64,000 bases of DNA from Tenodera sinensis (GCA_030765045.1 CM060964.1:315550128-315614127); one strand, 5' to 3'; counted from the stretch's first letter, positions 22,774 to 34,148 are shown. The notes: a model not told the origin generated them from the letters alone. Numbers and translations: made by a program.

Positions 22774-22875
22774 GTTCGTCCCAACCGAGTGGATGATCAA
22801 CAACACAAACCATAAGCAACTAACAATTGACATCGACACCATGATGGCTACACAGAGAGAAAGATGGAATCACTG

Positions 22876-22989
22876 GTCATAACAAAACAGCTGGGTGACC
22901 ACACGTATGAGCTACAGAATACAAATGGCAAGTTGGTAGGAAGATACCATAAAAATAAATTAAAGCCATACAAAGAAAGGACCAAATAG
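22876..22989 (+). pseudogene. Integrase C-terminal remnant of element H
   Basis: About 38 codons, LGDHTYELQNTNGKLVGRYH then NKLKPYK and a TAG at 22987, matching the extreme C-terminus of integrase in Ty3 element 1 (YHTYELKD ... GRWHKQLLRPYK). It directly follows gag with about 100 bp of unassigned sequence, so nearly the entire pol gene has been deleted. Confidence 0.75.
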
Positions 22990-23796
22990 TCTTTGCCAAC
23001 AAATATGTAAGGCAGGAATAGTAGAGATGATGGAAAATAACAATTTTTAATGGGTTACTTGTAGAAAATTATGTTCAGATTAGAAATTACAACAAGAAAG
23101 AAAATCAACATAGTCATTGGCTATATTGACCACAAAGAGCATTGTCAACAAAGACAGATGAGGACACTAATTGTCATTAAAGAAATGAATTATAGCGACG
23201 GAAGATAATATGTTTTTGACATAAGGATGTCAGGGACAAAAATAAAAAGGAATCAATTATGATGACAAAGATATAATATTTCGACACAAAGATGTCGAGG
23301 GTGAATTGAGAAGAAAAATAATACAATTGCAGAATAATTATAAGTATAGAAGTTTTCTCTTATAGAAATAAGAGACAAAGAGGTAGCAATTAGTGAAGTA
23401 AGAAAAACCATAATCAGAAAAGCAATGCCCATGAATTAAGATGGATATAGCCAATGCTAAGCTCGAAGAAATATTGAACCAAATAATAATGAATAATAAC
23501 CCAATTAAGAAAAATGGTACCATTAGTAACATCAGAGTTTAAGAACCGACTCAATGACTTTAATAAAAAAAAAAAAATAAAAAATAAAAAAAAAAAAAAA
23601 TGACCTGCCTATACATAATAAACTTACAAGGCAAAGAAGGCAAAGAAATGAATAAAATATTGCCATAAATATGATCATAATCATTAGCTCAAAATTTGTA
23701 TCCTGTTTTTCTCTCCTCATAACAAAGAATACAAGTCAAAAACCACATAATAAACCATGATACACTTAAATTATATTTGTGTCAATGTCAAATGGA
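22990..23796 (+). other. 3' untranslated region of element H, A-rich
   Basis: No open frame with recognisable content. It includes long A-runs near 23562-23601 and a diverged repeat of GACATAAGGATGTC-like phrases near 23215-23300. Confidence 0.6.
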
Positions 23797-24195
23797 CAAT
23801 AACTGAGTATGTGTTGTATAAGAACTGAATATGTGTTGTACAATAACTGAATATGTATTGTATGATAACTGAATATGTATTGTATGATAACTGAATATGT
23901 ATTGTATAATCACTGGATATGTTGTGTAATAACTGAATGTGTTGTACAATAACTGAATATGTATTGTATAATAACCGAATATGTATTGTATAATAACAGA
24001 ACATATGTGGTATGATAACTGGATATATTGTACAATAACTGAATATGTATTGTATAATAACTGGATATGTTGTATTATAACTGAATGTGTTGTACAATAA
24101 CTGAATATGTATTGTATAATAACTGAATATGTATTGTATAATAACTGAATATGTATTGTATAAAAACTGAACATATATTGTGTAGTAATTGAATA
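23797..24195. repeat. AT-rich minisatellite, unit about 22 bp
   Basis: Roughly 19 tandem, slightly varying copies of a unit like GTATTGTATAATAACTGAATAT. It lies in the 3' untranslated part of element H, about 200 bp before the 3' LTR. The long reading frames on the minus strand across it are artefacts of the repeat. Confidence 0.95.
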
Positions 24196-24388
24196 TGTGA
24201 AATTTATAAAGACATGCTGTGTCATGCCAAAACAAAAGACAAAGACAAACAGCGAAGAAGACTGTAAAGAAAAAAAAAAAAAAAATATTGTACAAAGTGA
24301 TTGCATCAGAGGAGTAAGGAGAAGGATTGTATTGTGTTTCAAGATTGTAAATATAGGTGACAACTTGAAAAACAAAACAAGGGGCATA

Positions 24389-24877
24389 TGAGACAGAATA
24401 TAAAGACCCCAATAGAAAATCGTTTATATAAATGTTTGTTAAAAGTGTATAAATATTAGAATTGTTTGTGTTCCATAATAAAAATAGGAGACGATAATTG
24501 GGATCACTTCCCTAACGAGAAAGAACTATGTGCGCGAATGAATACCGCGGATGAAGACAAAAATGGCGGTGTGTCATGTCAAAGCGACGCCAAGAAACGA
24601 TTCAGTAGCGTCTATATGTTCAAGGTGATAAGACGTGTTTTGGTAGCATGTGAACATGGAACTTTCACCAAACTTTTATCCAGCGTAAATTCTACCAAAT
24701 TAAAAAAGTGTAAAGGTTTTTAAGTATTTAATATGGTGCTGAGAGTGTAAAATATCGAAGTGTTAATAAATACATTGTGATAAGGAAACATTGATATATG
24801 CATTCCATCTGTTACCACGACCTTGTAGATAGAAAACGAGTCTCATAGCACAGCCCATTCCATTAAAAACTGCACCA
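24389..24877 (+). repeat. 3' LTR of element H
   Basis: 489 bp; same ends as the 5' LTR. GGTG duplication follows at 24878. Confidence 0.92.
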
Positions 24878-24881
24878 GGTG

Positions 24882-25190
24882 TATGACGGTTGGTCTGGTC
24901 TTTGTTTATTGGCTTGGCTGCTGCACAGGCTGGTTTAAAGTGGGGGCTGCTTCCATTATTGTCGAAGGGCTGGCATTTATTGTAGCTGAAGCTGATGATG
25001 GCATATGATTTTGAATTTCTCTCTGGTCAGGTTTTGTATAATGCTGGATGCCAAGCTTTATTTAAGTGCTTTGTTTCTTCCTTCCTACTGAAGTTATCAT
25101 TATGTTTGAAAATCTCTATGGCTTCACGACTTACCTGGCATAATAATGAACTAAGCAATAAGAATACCTATGGGTAACACCTATAAATCA
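24882..25190 (-). pseudogene. Penelope-like element P3, C-terminal coding remnant
   Basis: The minus strand at about 25040-25130 reads REAIEIFKHNDNFSRKEE followed by LNKAWHPAL, the sequence that follows the GIY-YIG domain at the C-terminus of Penelope-type proteins. The remainder toward 24882 is its 3' UTR. Element H split this copy. Confidence 0.65.
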
Positions 25191-25843
25191 CCTAGAGAGT
25201 ATTCAAAACCTTAAAGATCACACCTGTGACCTGCTTATACATGCTATAAGTAATGTACTACATCCGATCACAAAAACAAACTTTTCGAAAATTTACCGAT
25301 ATATGACTATTGTGCAAGAGAGAAAGATGATATACATATTCAACACTATAGGACTAACTAAACTAAAAACGTGCACTCCACATTGCAATAGTTTTATATA
25401 ACAAACTACCTAACACAATTAAAAACATATAAGATCTTAATGGATTCAAGAAAACACTTAGGTCATTCCTATTAATGCACTCAGTTTACTCAGTTACTGA
25501 GTTCCTTGAAATGTAGTTAATAGGGAGCAGATATTTATGTAAACAAATATAGTTTTATATAAATAAATATTTTAAGTAATTTTGCTAAAAACACATAATT
25601 TGTCACTTTTCTTTGTTATAATTTTTAAATTTAACAAAAAATGTTGTGCATTATCGTATTATGAGAACACAATTTGAATGAATTTCCTTTGCAAATGTAC
25701 TGCATAGTGAATGACCTCCACTACATGTGCTGCTTCGCTATCTGAAGGGTGAATCCCTCATTTTACGATGTGGCTGACGCAAGGTATGCAACAGTCTTCA
25801 ATCACTGCCTGAGTCTTGTAAAGTAGAGCGTTTATACAGTACA
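25191..25843. other. Spacer; includes probable 5' flank of hAT copy K2
   Basis: AT-rich to 25670, then moderately GC. The part just before 25843 is continuous with 27920 onward once LINE J is removed, so it should be the 5' untranslated region of hAT K2. No TIR matching the K3 copy was found. Confidence 0.4.
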
Positions 25844-25869
25844 GGTTCTTAAGTGGAGTGGAGTGGAGT

Positions 25870-26119
25870 GTTAAATTTAGGGGCCCGTCGACAACAAGGT
25901 CATTTGGGCCCGTAATAAAACAAAACTAAAACTCAAGTATTAAAATAAGACTAAAATGCTAGATAAAGAAAATTCTAAATAAAACGCTAGATATAAAAAA
26001 CTCTCACGTCTAAAACTTTAAAATGAATCAACAACTCAGGCTTTATAAAACACTAAGCAGTTAAAAATACCATTAAGGTAATCTGAAAAGCTAAAAACTG
26101 CGTAAAACGTGAATACAAG
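25870..26119 (-). other. 3' untranslated region of LINE J
   Basis: About 250 bp between the ORF stop and the ACTCC tail. No further feature. Confidence 0.6.
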
Positions 26120-27907
26120 TCAGACTTGTTTAGCGAACCCAATATGGGCAACGAAACGCAGCGCCTTAGAGACAGAATCTGGATCGTCGCCCAAAATGGA
26201 ACCAATTGTTCGCCCCAGGCCAATGGACTGGCGCTCACGATCGTATTGCGGACAATCTACGAGGACATGAGCCACAGAAAGTTGGACGCCGCACCTCGGA
26301 CATACAGGCTCTTCGTCCCCACGCAGGAGGTGTCCGTGAGTGGCTCGCGTGTGACCTATCCTCAGACGGGTGAGAATGACTTCTTCCCGCCTGGAATCCC
26401 TACAGGACGTCACCCAGGGTTGTACGCTGTCCTTAATCGTCCGCAATTGAGTGCCAGTCAACGTTTCCCATGATTGCTGCCATACAGCTAGAAGATGCCG
26501 ATGGAAATAACGTCGCACATCTGTATAAGGCATAGTACGGGTTGAGAATTCCGGCAGGCGGCATGCGGACTTGGCGGCCGCATCCGCCTCCTCGTTGCCG
26601 GGGATTCCCACGTGGCCTGGGGTCCAGGTAAAAACGAGCTGGTATCCGCGTGAAAGTAACTGAGATACGAGTGTCTGAATTTTAATAAGCAATGCCGAGC
26701 TGCCGACAAACCGTTGCAGCGCCTGAAGAGCGCTAAGAGAGTCACAACAGACTATAAAGCTTCCAGGGACTGAACCGGATATAAACAGCAGGAAATAAAA
26801 TATGGCAAAAAGCTCGGCAGTAAACGCGGAGCTATTGTCCGGAAGACGGTACTGGTGAACCGTACCATTATACACAAAACTACAACCTGTAGTACCCCTC
26901 ACCTGGGATCCATCAGTAAATACCGGAATGTAATTCCGGTAACGTCCCAGGGTTTCGGCGAACAGTTGACGAAACACCGATTGAGGGGTGGCTACCTTGG
27001 CACAGCGAGAAAGCTCTAGATCGAAAAGGGCACGTTGGAGTTCCCAAGGAGGATAGCGGCCAAGAGTAAAACGCTCTACGGCAGGCATTCGGAGGTCATG
27101 CGCGGCGAGCAATTCACGAAACCGAATACCGCTTGGGCGAGAGATGGTGCTTTTCTGCATATAACGATGAACCAGTTCCGGACGCAGAACAGGGTTAAAA
27201 GAAGTATGACCTGGGTGAGCCGCTAACCTTGCTACATAAGAGCACAGCATATACGAGCGACGTACCGAGAGTGGCGGCTCCCCGGAATCAGCGTAGAGAC
27301 ACTCGACTCGACTAGTGCGGAAAGCCCCAGTGGCAAGACGGATACCAGCATTATGTACTGTGTTTAAAAGGCGAAGTTTAGAGGCGGACGCCGCGCCATA
27401 AATAAAACAGCCGTAATCCAATTTTGAGCGGACCAGTGAGCGATATAACCTCAACATAACTGTGCGATCGCCACCCCAAGATGCCCCAGACAAAACCCTG
27501 AGTACCCGAAGTGAACGATCGCACGAAGCACGAAGCTGGCGAATATGGTGCTCCCATTTGAGTGTGCTGTCGAGGTGAAGGCCCAGGAACTTAAGGTGCG
27601 GAACAAACGGTAAACGTGTGCCACACAGATCAAGGTCGGGTGGAGGGTGTACACCACGAAGTCGATGGAAGTGCACACACTGCGTTTTCGTGGGGGAAAA
27701 CTGAAAGCCGGTACGAAGTGACCACTCGGCGATGGACCTTATGGTTAGCTGCAGTTGACGCTCGATGTGCTCCAGATTATACGAGCGGTAGTAGATGGCA
27801 AAGTCGTCAACATACAGTGACATCGATATTCCGCCACGAACAACGCTAGCGATGCCGTTGATGGCAACGGCAAACAGCGTGACACTGAGAATCGACCCCT
27901 GGGGTAC
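26120..27907 (-). CDS. LINE J ORF2 fragment: RT, RNase H, zinc motif
   Basis: Open for about 595 codons from the truncation point to the stop at 26120. It starts at RT motif 4 (VPQGSILS), then the catalytic LYVDDFAIY, thumb (LKFLGLHLDSTLKWEHHI), a long connector, RNase H (VFTDGSQVRGTTG ... AFTAELFAI ... CCDSLSAL ... WTPGHVGIPGNEEAD) and CPRCGVQLSVAHVLVDC. This is the layout of the I clade. No frameshift is seen, but the endonuclease and RT fingers are missing through 5' truncation, so it is dead on arrival. The frame apparently continuing to 27955 beyond the TSD is host hAT sequence. Confidence 0.88.
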   Translation of the reverse strand, partial: VPQGSILSVTLFAVAINGIASVVRGGISMSLYVDDFAIYYRSYNLEHIERQLQLTIRSIAEWSLRTGFQFSPTKTQCVHFHRLRGVHPPPDLDLCGTRLPFVPHLKFLGLHLDSTLKWEHHIRQLRASCDRSLRVLRVLSGASWGGDRTVMLRLYRSLVRSKLDYGCFIYGAASASKLRLLNTVHNAGIRLATGAFRTSRVECLYADSGEPPLSVRRSYMLCSYVARLAAHPGHTSFNPVLRPELVHRYMQKSTISRPSGIRFRELLAAHDLRMPAVERFTLGRYPPWELQRALFDLELSRCAKVATPQSVFRQLFAETLGRYRNYIPVFTDGSQVRGTTGCSFVYNGTVHQYRLPDNSSAFTAELFAIFYFLLFISGSVPGSFIVCCDSLSALQALQRFVGSSALLIKIQTLVSQLLSRGYQLVFTWTPGHVGIPGNEEADAAAKSACRLPEFSTRTMPYTDVRRYFHRHLLAVWQQSWETLTGTQLRTIKDSVQPWVTSCRDSRREEVILTRLRIGHTRATHGHLLRGDEEPVCPRCGVQLSVAHVLVDCPQYDRERQSIGLGRTIGSILGDDPDSVSKALRFVAHIGFAKQV

Positions 27908-27920
27908 GGTTCTTAAGTGA

Positions 27921-29424
27921 AGTGATTTGCGATATAATGCCGAAAGTAAAGTCAAGTGTTCGCTCTCGTTTGCAACAATATGTAGCTAAATTCAGTGGCA
28001 TCTTTATGAGTGATGGAAGAATTCTATTTGGCCAAAAAATGTGGGAAAGCAGTAAATACAGACCAGCGAAAGCAAGTCTTGCAGCATTTAGCCGGTATTA
28101 AACATAGAATTGCCGCTTCACATACAAGTTCTAGACAAGTTCTTTTAGGCAAAGCAGCTTCCTCTTCAGACTTCACATACCCTAGTTTCAAAATGTTCAG
28201 AATATTATGCAGATTTATGCAAAACTTTTCTTTCGTGTGATATTCCTTTATAAAAATTGAAAAGTCCAGAGCTCAGAAATTTTCTTACAAAATACACAAG
28301 TTTCAAACACCAGAAGAATCAACATTAAAAAAACTGTATGTGCCTGCCTGTTACGAAGACATTCTAAGAAAATCACAGCAGAATGTGAAAATAAAAAGCT
28401 ATGGGTAAGCATTGATGAACTGAGGAAAGTGGGAAATGTTCTAGGTGTGCTAGAAAATAATGAAATAGCTTCCAAGTGGTGTTTTCTGTTAGCATGCAAA
28501 GAAATATCAGCATCGAATCATGTAACAATGGCTCGCTTATTAAATGAATCTCTGCAGTTGTTATGGCCGAATGGGATGAAATTTGATAGTATTTTACTCA
28601 CAGATACTCCTTATATGAAGAAAGTAACCGAAGGTCTTTCTGTAAGCTTCCCACACATGATGTATGTAACTCGTATAGTACATGGTTTACACAGAGTATT
28701 ATGAGCAGATACATATATTGTATGCTAAAGTGGACAAATTGATCTCAAAGGGCAAAAAGGTGTTTGTGAAAGCGCCAACAAGAATTGATTTATTCAGAAT
28801 CCAAAATCCAGATCTTGCACTTCCACCTAGACTCATAGTTACTTGTTGGTGGACATGGTTGGAAGCAGCTGTGTATTATGCACACAATTTTGAAAATTTT
28901 AAATCAGTGATTGATTAACTCAATAAGGATGGCGCTTCTTCAATTGAAATTCTTCAGAGCTTACTCAACGACAGTACATTGAAAAATGAATTGTCTTACA
29001 TACCTGCAAATTTGAGTTTGTTTCTTTCTATAAAAAAACTAGAAACATCAACCAACTTAACTGAGACACTTAATGAAGTGTATGACATTGAGAAAAAAAT
29101 TAATTCACTCAAAGGTCCAAAAGTGGAAGCTATTAAACAGAATTTTAAAAGTGTGATCAAAAAAATTGGTGGATTTCATACTATGTGTAAAATTACCAGG
29201 TTTTGGAAGGGGAAGTAGACAGTGAAATTGAAACTGTGTGTGCAAGTGACATTCCTTTGATGAAATATGCAAGGCTATTATCCTGTGATGTTGAAAGGTC
29301 TTTCTCGTGGTATCGTGCATTGTTTCGAGACAATTCACATCGGTTTGTGATGGAAAACTTGGAGAAAGTATTCGTAGTTCACTGCAACAGCAAGCTGTTT
29401 CAATCCAGCACTGCCTCAGCATGA
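27921..29424 (+). pseudogene. hAT transposase relic (CGGBP1-like type), copy K2
   Basis: Begins near 27938 with MPKVKSSVRSRLQQYVAKF and a BED-like zinc finger (KMCGKAV ... HLAGIKH), broken by a frameshift near 28030. It continues through an IPLYKI-like block at 28240, KLWVSIDELR at 28400, LLWPNGMKFDSILLTDTPYMKK at 28555, then SKGKKVFVKAPTRIDLF at 28745, and a C-terminal dimerisation-type block DVERSFSWYRALFRDN near 29290. At least four frame breaks. Same family as 50570-57195. It was split by LINE J in its leader. Confidence 0.8.
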
Positions 29425-30868
29425 TTGGTGAGTGATGGTTTAGCATAAGTATTTATAGTTGTGTAGTACTAAAACAAAATATTTTTGCATTTTTTATGAA
29501 CATTTACATATTTTTCCTACATAAAAAATAAAATATTTTGCAGTTTTTTAGCACATAAAAATCTGCTCCTTAGTAATTAAGTATAATATGTTAGGTAATG
29601 TAATTTATAGGTTCTAAGCATGCAAAAAGTGAATGTTGCACACTTTTAGTCAAGAATTTTACTTTTAATTGTACATGTTCATGTAATTTTTATATACATA
29701 ATTTGTTTTTTTCCTGATGAAGCCATGAACATGTAATTTTATTCAAACAGTGATTATACAATATCATGTATTTTATCTAAGGATGAATAGTGGTGGCGGC
29801 GGCAGCGGCGGTGGCGGTGGTGGTGGTCGTAGTAGTAGTAATAATATAAGCAAAAGTATTTGATCTACCAGCTAAAATCTTAGAAGACAGCTTCTTAACC
29901 ATTTTAATCTTTGCTCCAAGCACTGTACTCACTGAAACCAATTGCTAATAAATGTGTAGTAAACCCTGAAGCTTCCCTATTACTTAGTATCCTATATCTA
30001 TAAGCACCAAATTTTAACCTCCACAATTTATTAATATGCTATATGCTTGAGCCTATAACTTAATTTATAATACTATACTTAGCTTACACTAGTACAGTAC
30101 TAATCCTCCCTTTGCAGTAAGTCTCACAGTACACATCCAGAAAGAAAGGGGGAAAAAAAAGCCTAAGTTTTCACCACCCGGTAAACACATACATTCCTTC
30201 CATTGCAAAGGAAGAAAGCTTGTGATTTTTTTGTGTAAAAGATGTCTCATATACTAAAGCCAGTGGTAACACTTGTTTCACCACGTTTACCACAAGAAAG
30301 TGTGTTATTTAAATACAAATAGAATGGATTTTGAGCCTGAAAGAAACTTTAACCCCTTTGGGTATTTAAATTGACACGCTCCCTTGTGCATGGCCATTTA
30401 AATAGCTTCATTACACCTTTTAAAGGGCACTGTTGGATAAGCAAATACTTGGAAATTAAAGCCAAAGGTTTAAATTTAATTATGGTATAAAAAAACAAAA
30501 ATGAAAAGTTTTGTCATTTTCATCCATTTTTCACTGATGGGCTACCTTAAGGTGTATAAATTAGCAACCACTACTTCAGTAAGTCCATATGACAATAATT
30601 GTATGCAAGGATTAATGCATAGGCAAACAGGAAACCAAACATTAAATTTCTAATTGAAAGAAGTTCAGCTGAAAGCAATGGGAAACATATCCATGTTTCA
30701 TTAGGTGTAAAGGGCTGCACACCTAACATGATAGCAGCTTCAACGCAACATGAAATAACTTGTGCCCACACAACAGGGATACACGTGTTCTGCATCAGTA
30801 CACTATGCATTATCAGCTGTTCATACAGCTGCATCATCATTATCAGCCTCTTTGAGCGAAAATAATGT
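29425..30868. other. Intron sequence without recognised gene
   Basis: AT-rich, with a G/C/T-rich triplet microsatellite at about 29788-29843 (GGCGGC, GGTGGT, then AGTAGT units). Otherwise no repeat or reading frame I can support; the 89-codon minus-strand frame near 30571-30840 has no recognisable content. Confidence 0.5.
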
Positions 30869-31572
30869 TGTTGTTGTTGTTAGCTAATGCTGGATTTCTA
30901 ACAATGAAGTCATTAATCCTCTTGCTCTCCAATATTTTTCACTGATGGATGGGGCATTAGAAGTGGCTGGGCATATTTGAAGGTGGTCTCGATACATTTC
31001 CTCTTGCAGATCACATAGAGGACAGAGTGGTGAAGAATATATCCCAATTCTGTTTAAATGTTTTGCCAGACAATCATGTCCTGTAATCAACCTGAAGGGG
31101 TCTCCGTCTAGGGGATATGTGAATAGCGACCACAAGGTACCCAAGCTGAGCAGAACATTACTTCCACTTACTGGTGTTTTGCTCCTCACTGTAACTTTTC
31201 TATCTGACCTTACCTTGGTCAACTCTTGTTCTCTTCCGACCCCGATGCTATTAGGGTTCCTGAGGGCTAGGGAGTCTTTATTTTTCCAACCTCTCCATTT
31301 CTCTAATTTCTGTATAAAACCTTAACCCCTAACATGCTGACCTGTCATGGCATGTATACGTCCTCTGATTGGTAATCAGAGGATATGGTCGGTGAATTTA
31401 TTTTGATCAGTCTCCCGGTCAGGTCGGTGAGAACCGTAAACCAACGGCAGGTGTGGTCCTCCAGACATTCTGGGGGTTGTGAGAGAGCGATGTGACCGCC
31501 AGAACATAAAAATATGGTGCTCTCTAAAAAGCGGTTACATTTATTGCTAAGTCTCTTCAATATTTATGCAAA
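30869..31572 (-). mobile_element. LINE C derivative, internally deleted, copy i
   Basis: On the minus strand it has a distinctive GC-richer 5' segment (31562 to about 31107), then jumps in frame to the C-terminus of LINE C (RLITGHDCLAKHLNRIGIYSS, CPLCDLQEEMYRDHLQIC, KYWRARGLMTSLLEIQH), stop, and an AAC tail at 30869-30882. The flanks show the near-identical AAAATAATGTT and AAAATGATGTT, a probable 11-bp TSD with one change. The intact LINE C 3' end is at 55373-55716. It is about 700 bp long. Confidence 0.75.
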
Positions 31573-32078
31573 AATGATGTTCTGATGCACGTGTGGCTGA
31601 AACTGCAAAACAAGAAGGAAAGAAAAATGTGCCCAGCATGGTGCTTTCGTGTTTGCACATGATTTATTGAATATTCAACAAACTTTCAGTCATACTATAG
31701 AAGGCACTCAGAACTACAAAGAACTACTTCAGAAGGTTTCTCCATTTTTAAAAAAGAAGACACAAACTACCAGAAAGCCATAAGCCCTGATGAAAAGCTA
31801 CTTATAACACTAACTTAAGTTTAAGGATAAAAATAACTTATTAAATATTTTGAATTTCATTTTATTAGATAACCATATTATAGGAAATTTCTCCACCAAC
31901 TGCACCAATTTACTTATTATTTAACATTTTCCTGTCACAGTTACAGGCTGCCAAAAAGACAAAGAATACTAGTTCAAAAGTAACAAAATAGGTAACAAAA
32001 CATAACAAATATAAAAGCTAAAAATTGGAAATGTCAAAGAAAGTGTAATCTCTTATAACAATTAACAAAAAGTAATAA
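31573..32078. other. Intron sequence without recognised feature
   Basis: AT-rich; nothing supported on either strand. Confidence 0.45.
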
Positions 32079-33085
32079 TCATGGTCCATATATGTGATTT
32101 CTAAAATTAGCTATAGAGCCTTTGAGCAATAATATAGCGATATTGTGCAGCAAATCTTTGGATAGGCCTAACTCTTGATGAATTCTGCAAGCAGCCTCGG
32201 GATTGTCCCTCTTGCTCCAACCTTTAATCCTGTTACACTGATGGACTCTAGATGATATTTCGTTTTGTAATAATGAATGGTTGGTTTGTAGATACGTTTT
32301 TTTCTCCTGATTTACCTCGTCTGGCTGATGTTCGCTGTATTCAAGTCTGATGGTTGGGACGATGATGTGACTTTCAGGAGAATTTGGTTTCAAGGCAATT
32401 ATGTCGATTCTTCTGTTGCTGCCTTCATCAGAGAGACCATGTACTTCTTCGAATACAGTGTATCCTTTCCCTCTCAGGTTGTTTGCAATTAGAGAACGCA
32501 CAGTGTGAGACATGAATTGCATAGGAGTTCACCATGAGGGTAAGATCCAAAAACATGCGCAAGTGTTTCAATCTCTCTGTGGCAGCACTGACAGAGGTTA
32601 TTGTCTTTGGATCTGCCAAGTACACTACGGACTGCTGTTACGTTCGCTGTCATCTTTATGGCTTCTCTCCATTCACTGCAAGTGAGGCCTTTATGATTCT
32701 GAAGCCATCTGTTAGCTGGAATATACTGTTTGTATAAAAGTACGCCCTTCCCTTTGTGTTCTTTTTTAGTCCAGTTCCCATATGATCTTTCTTGTAGTTG
32801 TTGGCGTACTTTTTGTGTGTCTGTATTCCATATTTATTGATAATTTTATCTGAATTTGGAATGTTCAATGCAGCGAGACTGGATGAAATTTCTTGAGAGT
32901 CCTCGTTTTATTAAGAAAGGTCCATTAATTAATATCTTACAGGTGTTGATATGCTGTAAATAGATTTCCCATGCAGAACAAAATAGGTCTAATCCCTTGA
33001 ATTTTGTGTCTGAATCGATCATATGATTGGGAAGATCACTAGGCATGTGCAAAATTTCCTGTGCTCCTCTGATTCTCACTCATGC
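32079..33085 (-). pseudogene. LINE C-terminal fragment with restriction-enzyme-like endonuclease motifs
   Basis: On the minus strand a C/H cluster (LCQCCHREIETLAHVFGSYP near 32550-32610) is followed after a frame change by VRSLIANNLRGKGYTVFEEV, then NRRIDIIAL, PTIRLEY and EVNQEKKTYL. The spacing of E, D, E and K residues is what one expects of a PD-(D/E)XK fold like the restriction-like endonuclease at the C-terminus of R2/NeSL-type LINEs. The part from 33085 to about 32660 (SAWEIYLQHINTC, QLTDGFRIIKASLAVN) would be the connector before the zinc motif. RT is not present. Family assignment beyond this is uncertain. Confidence 0.6.
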
Positions 33086-33433
33086 TGATAAGTCCCTGAA
33101 TGTGTCTTGTTTTATGTTTACTGACCCTCCTGCAAGTTACATGCTCAGAAATGCACAACGCTTTACTGAAACCTCATTTATTAAGGCTTGACTCACAGAA
33201 ATCAACAAGTGGTTCCTTACTGCATGTGTCAATGGCACAATACACATGAGAAGTGTTGTCACATAGACTCAAACATCACAACAATTCAAAATAGTATAAC
33301 CGTAAGTTGAATTTGGAATAAGTCACACTATCTTTATACAAGCTTTCGCTTACTACATTTTCAAAACTGGAATGTTTTCCAGGGCATTAGTCCTCATCAT
33401 CAGTAACTAGGAGACTGAAACATGATGTTACTT
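33086..33433. other. Intron sequence and left arm of an outer inverted repeat
   Basis: The last ~50-140 bp (to 33433) continue, after removing the Penelope insertion, into 41103 onward, and together pair with the reverse complement of about 43745-43940. Shared blocks include ATCAGTAA, GACTG, CATG and TACTTCTTT. The rest has no feature. Confidence 0.5.
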
Positions 33434-33443
33434 AAAATATGAT

Positions 33444-34031
33444 TTGGAAGTGGAAGTGGAGAAGGATGGAAATCTGCCATTTTTGGGCATCCTGGTCTCC
33501 AGAAACAACAACGGTACTCTGGGGCATGCAGTGTACCGCAAACTAACACATACTGACCTCTATTTGAATGCTCACAGTTTCCATCATATGTCACAACGGG
33601 TCGGAGTTCTCAACACTCCAACCCACAGAGCTCTGTCAGTCTCCAATCCCAGCCACCTAAAACAAGAGCTGCAGCACCTGAGGCACACATTCCGCCAAAA
33701 CAGCTACTCCGTAGAGGATATTGAAGCCTCAATCTCCAAGGTCAAGAGAGGAAAACCACAAACTCAGCAAACACCAAACCAGCCGACTGCCACTGCCTGC
33801 ATCCCATACACTGGCAATCTTTCTGGCAGAATCAGTGGAATTCTCGCAAAACACAACATCAGAACCATCCACAAGCCGCCTTTGAAGATCCAACACCTAG
33901 TGAGACCGGTAAAGGACAAACTGCACCTTAATGTACCAGGGGTATACCGTATACCCTGTGAATGTGGGACGACATACATAGGGCAAACCGGCAGGACCGT
34001 TTCCACCAGAGCCAAGGAGCACGAACTTTGA
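33444..34031 (+). pseudogene. Penelope P1 protein, RT C-terminus and GIY-YIG endonuclease
   Basis: EVEKDGNLPFLGILVSR is RT motif 7-like of Penelope elements. A helical linker follows (THRALSVSNPSHLKQELQHL ... HNIRTIHKPP), then the GIY-YIG fold: GVYRIPCECGTTYIGQTGRT with downstream R and EH (TRAKEH). This nuclease nicks the target to prime reverse transcription. The frame breaks near 34025 and the C-terminus is cut by the LTR at 34149. Truncated at the N-terminus. Confidence 0.88.
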
Positions 34032-34148
34032 AAAAGACCACAGAGCTAACGTCAAAGAAACGACCATTGTGGCAAAATGTAGCGGTTTATGGGAAAGGAG
34101 GGTTAAGGAGGCTCTGTCCATCTCCTCTGAGAAGAGTACACTGAACCA

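Larger units (their letters stand above)
20397..24877 (+). mobile_element. Ty3-type LTR element H, pol-deleted
   Basis: LTRs 20397-20889 (493 bp) and 24389-24877 (489 bp) differ by a 4-bp indel and a few substitutions. TSD GGTG lies at 20393-20396 and 24878-24881. Primer-binding site TGGCTTACCCAACGTGG follows at 20893; purine tract AAGGGGCA precedes the 3' LTR. Internally there is a frameshifted gag and only the last ~38 codons of integrase; protease, RT, RNase H and integrase core are gone. A 400-bp minisatellite fills the 3' region. Confidence 0.9.
25856..27907 (-). mobile_element. I-type LINE J, 5'-truncated
   Basis: 2052-bp insertion flanked by a perfect 12-bp duplication GGTTCTTAAGTG (25844-25855 and 27908-27919), with a short ACTCC repeat tail at its 3' end (25856-25868). 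It carries the C-terminal two thirds of a LINE ORF2. It is strikingly GC-rich against its surroundings. It interrupts hAT copy K2. Confidence 0.93.

Noticed and set aside
23797..24195. CRISPR-like array
   Set aside because: Units are contiguous and AT-rich without unique spacers; it lies in an LTR element of a eukaryotic genome.
23771..24412. Two long overlapping minus-strand frames (about 200 codons) rich in YNT and SVIIQY
   Set aside because: They are translations of the 22-bp minisatellite in two frames, not genes.
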